From Prorocentrum cordatum (lineage: Eukaryota; Sar; Dinophyceae; Prorocentrales; Prorocentraceae): a DNA stretch of 64,000 nucleotides. The number at the start of each line of letters is the position of its first letter. The stretch's first letter is position 1. A program made the position numbers and the translations under genes. Positions 63,824-64,000 of this stretch are shown here, piece after piece. The notes beneath the pieces are model-generated. The model was not told the DNA's origin. It made no database searches and saw only the letters and a list, made by a program, of their open reading frames with translations. The stretch spans positions 88,259-152,258 of the forward strand of contig CAUYUJ010020687.1 in the NCBI GenBank assembly GCA_963575745.1, in the 5' to 3' direction.

Positions 63824-64000
63824 AAGGGTGCAAACAGAACTTTGGAGGCCGATCCTCCCTCGGGGGCGGCGACGGGGGCGAGTAGCCCCGGGGAGAACAA
63901 TGACACGCGTGTCTGGGGGCGCCGATGGTCCATGCCCTCGGCGAGGCTCCCGGGCGAACACTTGTAATGCCCGCCCCAGGGCTGTTCGCCTTTCTCGTCT

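Noticed and set aside
1-64000. tRNA, rRNA, SL-RNA or snRNA genes
   Set aside because: No convincing tRNA B-box/acceptor pairing, rRNA core sequence or full SL RNA (leader plus donor plus Sm site) was seen by eye. A covariance-model scan would be needed to exclude small ones.

Overview
This window is nuclear DNA from a dinoflagellate, probably a core, free-living type with a large repeat-rich genome. Three sequence signs support this. First, the predicted 5' end of one long minus-strand gene carries an 18-nt exact match to the dinoflagellate spliced leader (DinoSL), and two further degenerate copies occur, one of them just upstream of a second gene. Second, genes are long, mostly on one strand, and have few introns. 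Third, most of the window is simple repeats, minisatellites, satellites and short terminal-inverted-repeat (TIR) elements. No rRNA, tRNA, CRISPR or bacterial operon was found.

Layout. 1-5.4 kb: GC-rich minisatellites, a (CTG)n tract, a TIR element inserted in a duplicated sequence with a clean 8-bp target duplication, mirrored (CTC)n/(GAG)n tracts and a ~90-bp satellite. 5.5-12.6 kb: short TIR elements, a cluster of strong hairpins and a GC-rich multi-frame region of undecided coding status. 12.6-15.7 kb: tetranucleotide and minisatellite arrays and a decayed DinoSL copy. 16.2-19.9 kb: a degraded minus-strand non-LTR retrotransposon with an endonuclease (EEP) segment, interrupted by a TIR element that looks like an intron. 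20.6-27 kb: composite satellites, a 2-kb GCAAN pentanucleotide array and (TAC)n. 27-32.8 kb: minisatellites and foldback elements, with no gene supported.

32.9-47.9 kb is the gene island. Gene A (37224 to 32892, minus, three predicted exons, about 1,354 aa, unknown family, basic C-terminus) and gene B (47834 to 42683, minus, two predicted exons, about 1,523 aa, transposase-like CCHH/DDE-like core and an HMG-like segment) lie in the same orientation with spliced-leader relics 50 and 22 nt upstream of their start codons. This points to genes seeded by retroposition of trans-spliced mRNAs. The gene B intron is bounded by inverted repeats, like the transposon-derived introns called introners. A small minus ORF (38.1-38.4 kb) and a possible small plus-strand gene (41.3-42.0 kb) lie nearby.

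48-60 kb is again satellites, mostly the same families as at 21-24 kb but in opposite orientation. 60.2-61.3 kb holds gene C, a secreted or type I membrane protein broken by two homopolymer frameshifts. A 145-bp piece of it is duplicated at 49.1 kb. Its 3' end runs into a nested pair of TIR elements. 62.3-64 kb carries a segmental duplication with a third TIR family, a (GGA)n tract, and a repeat also present at the left end of the window.
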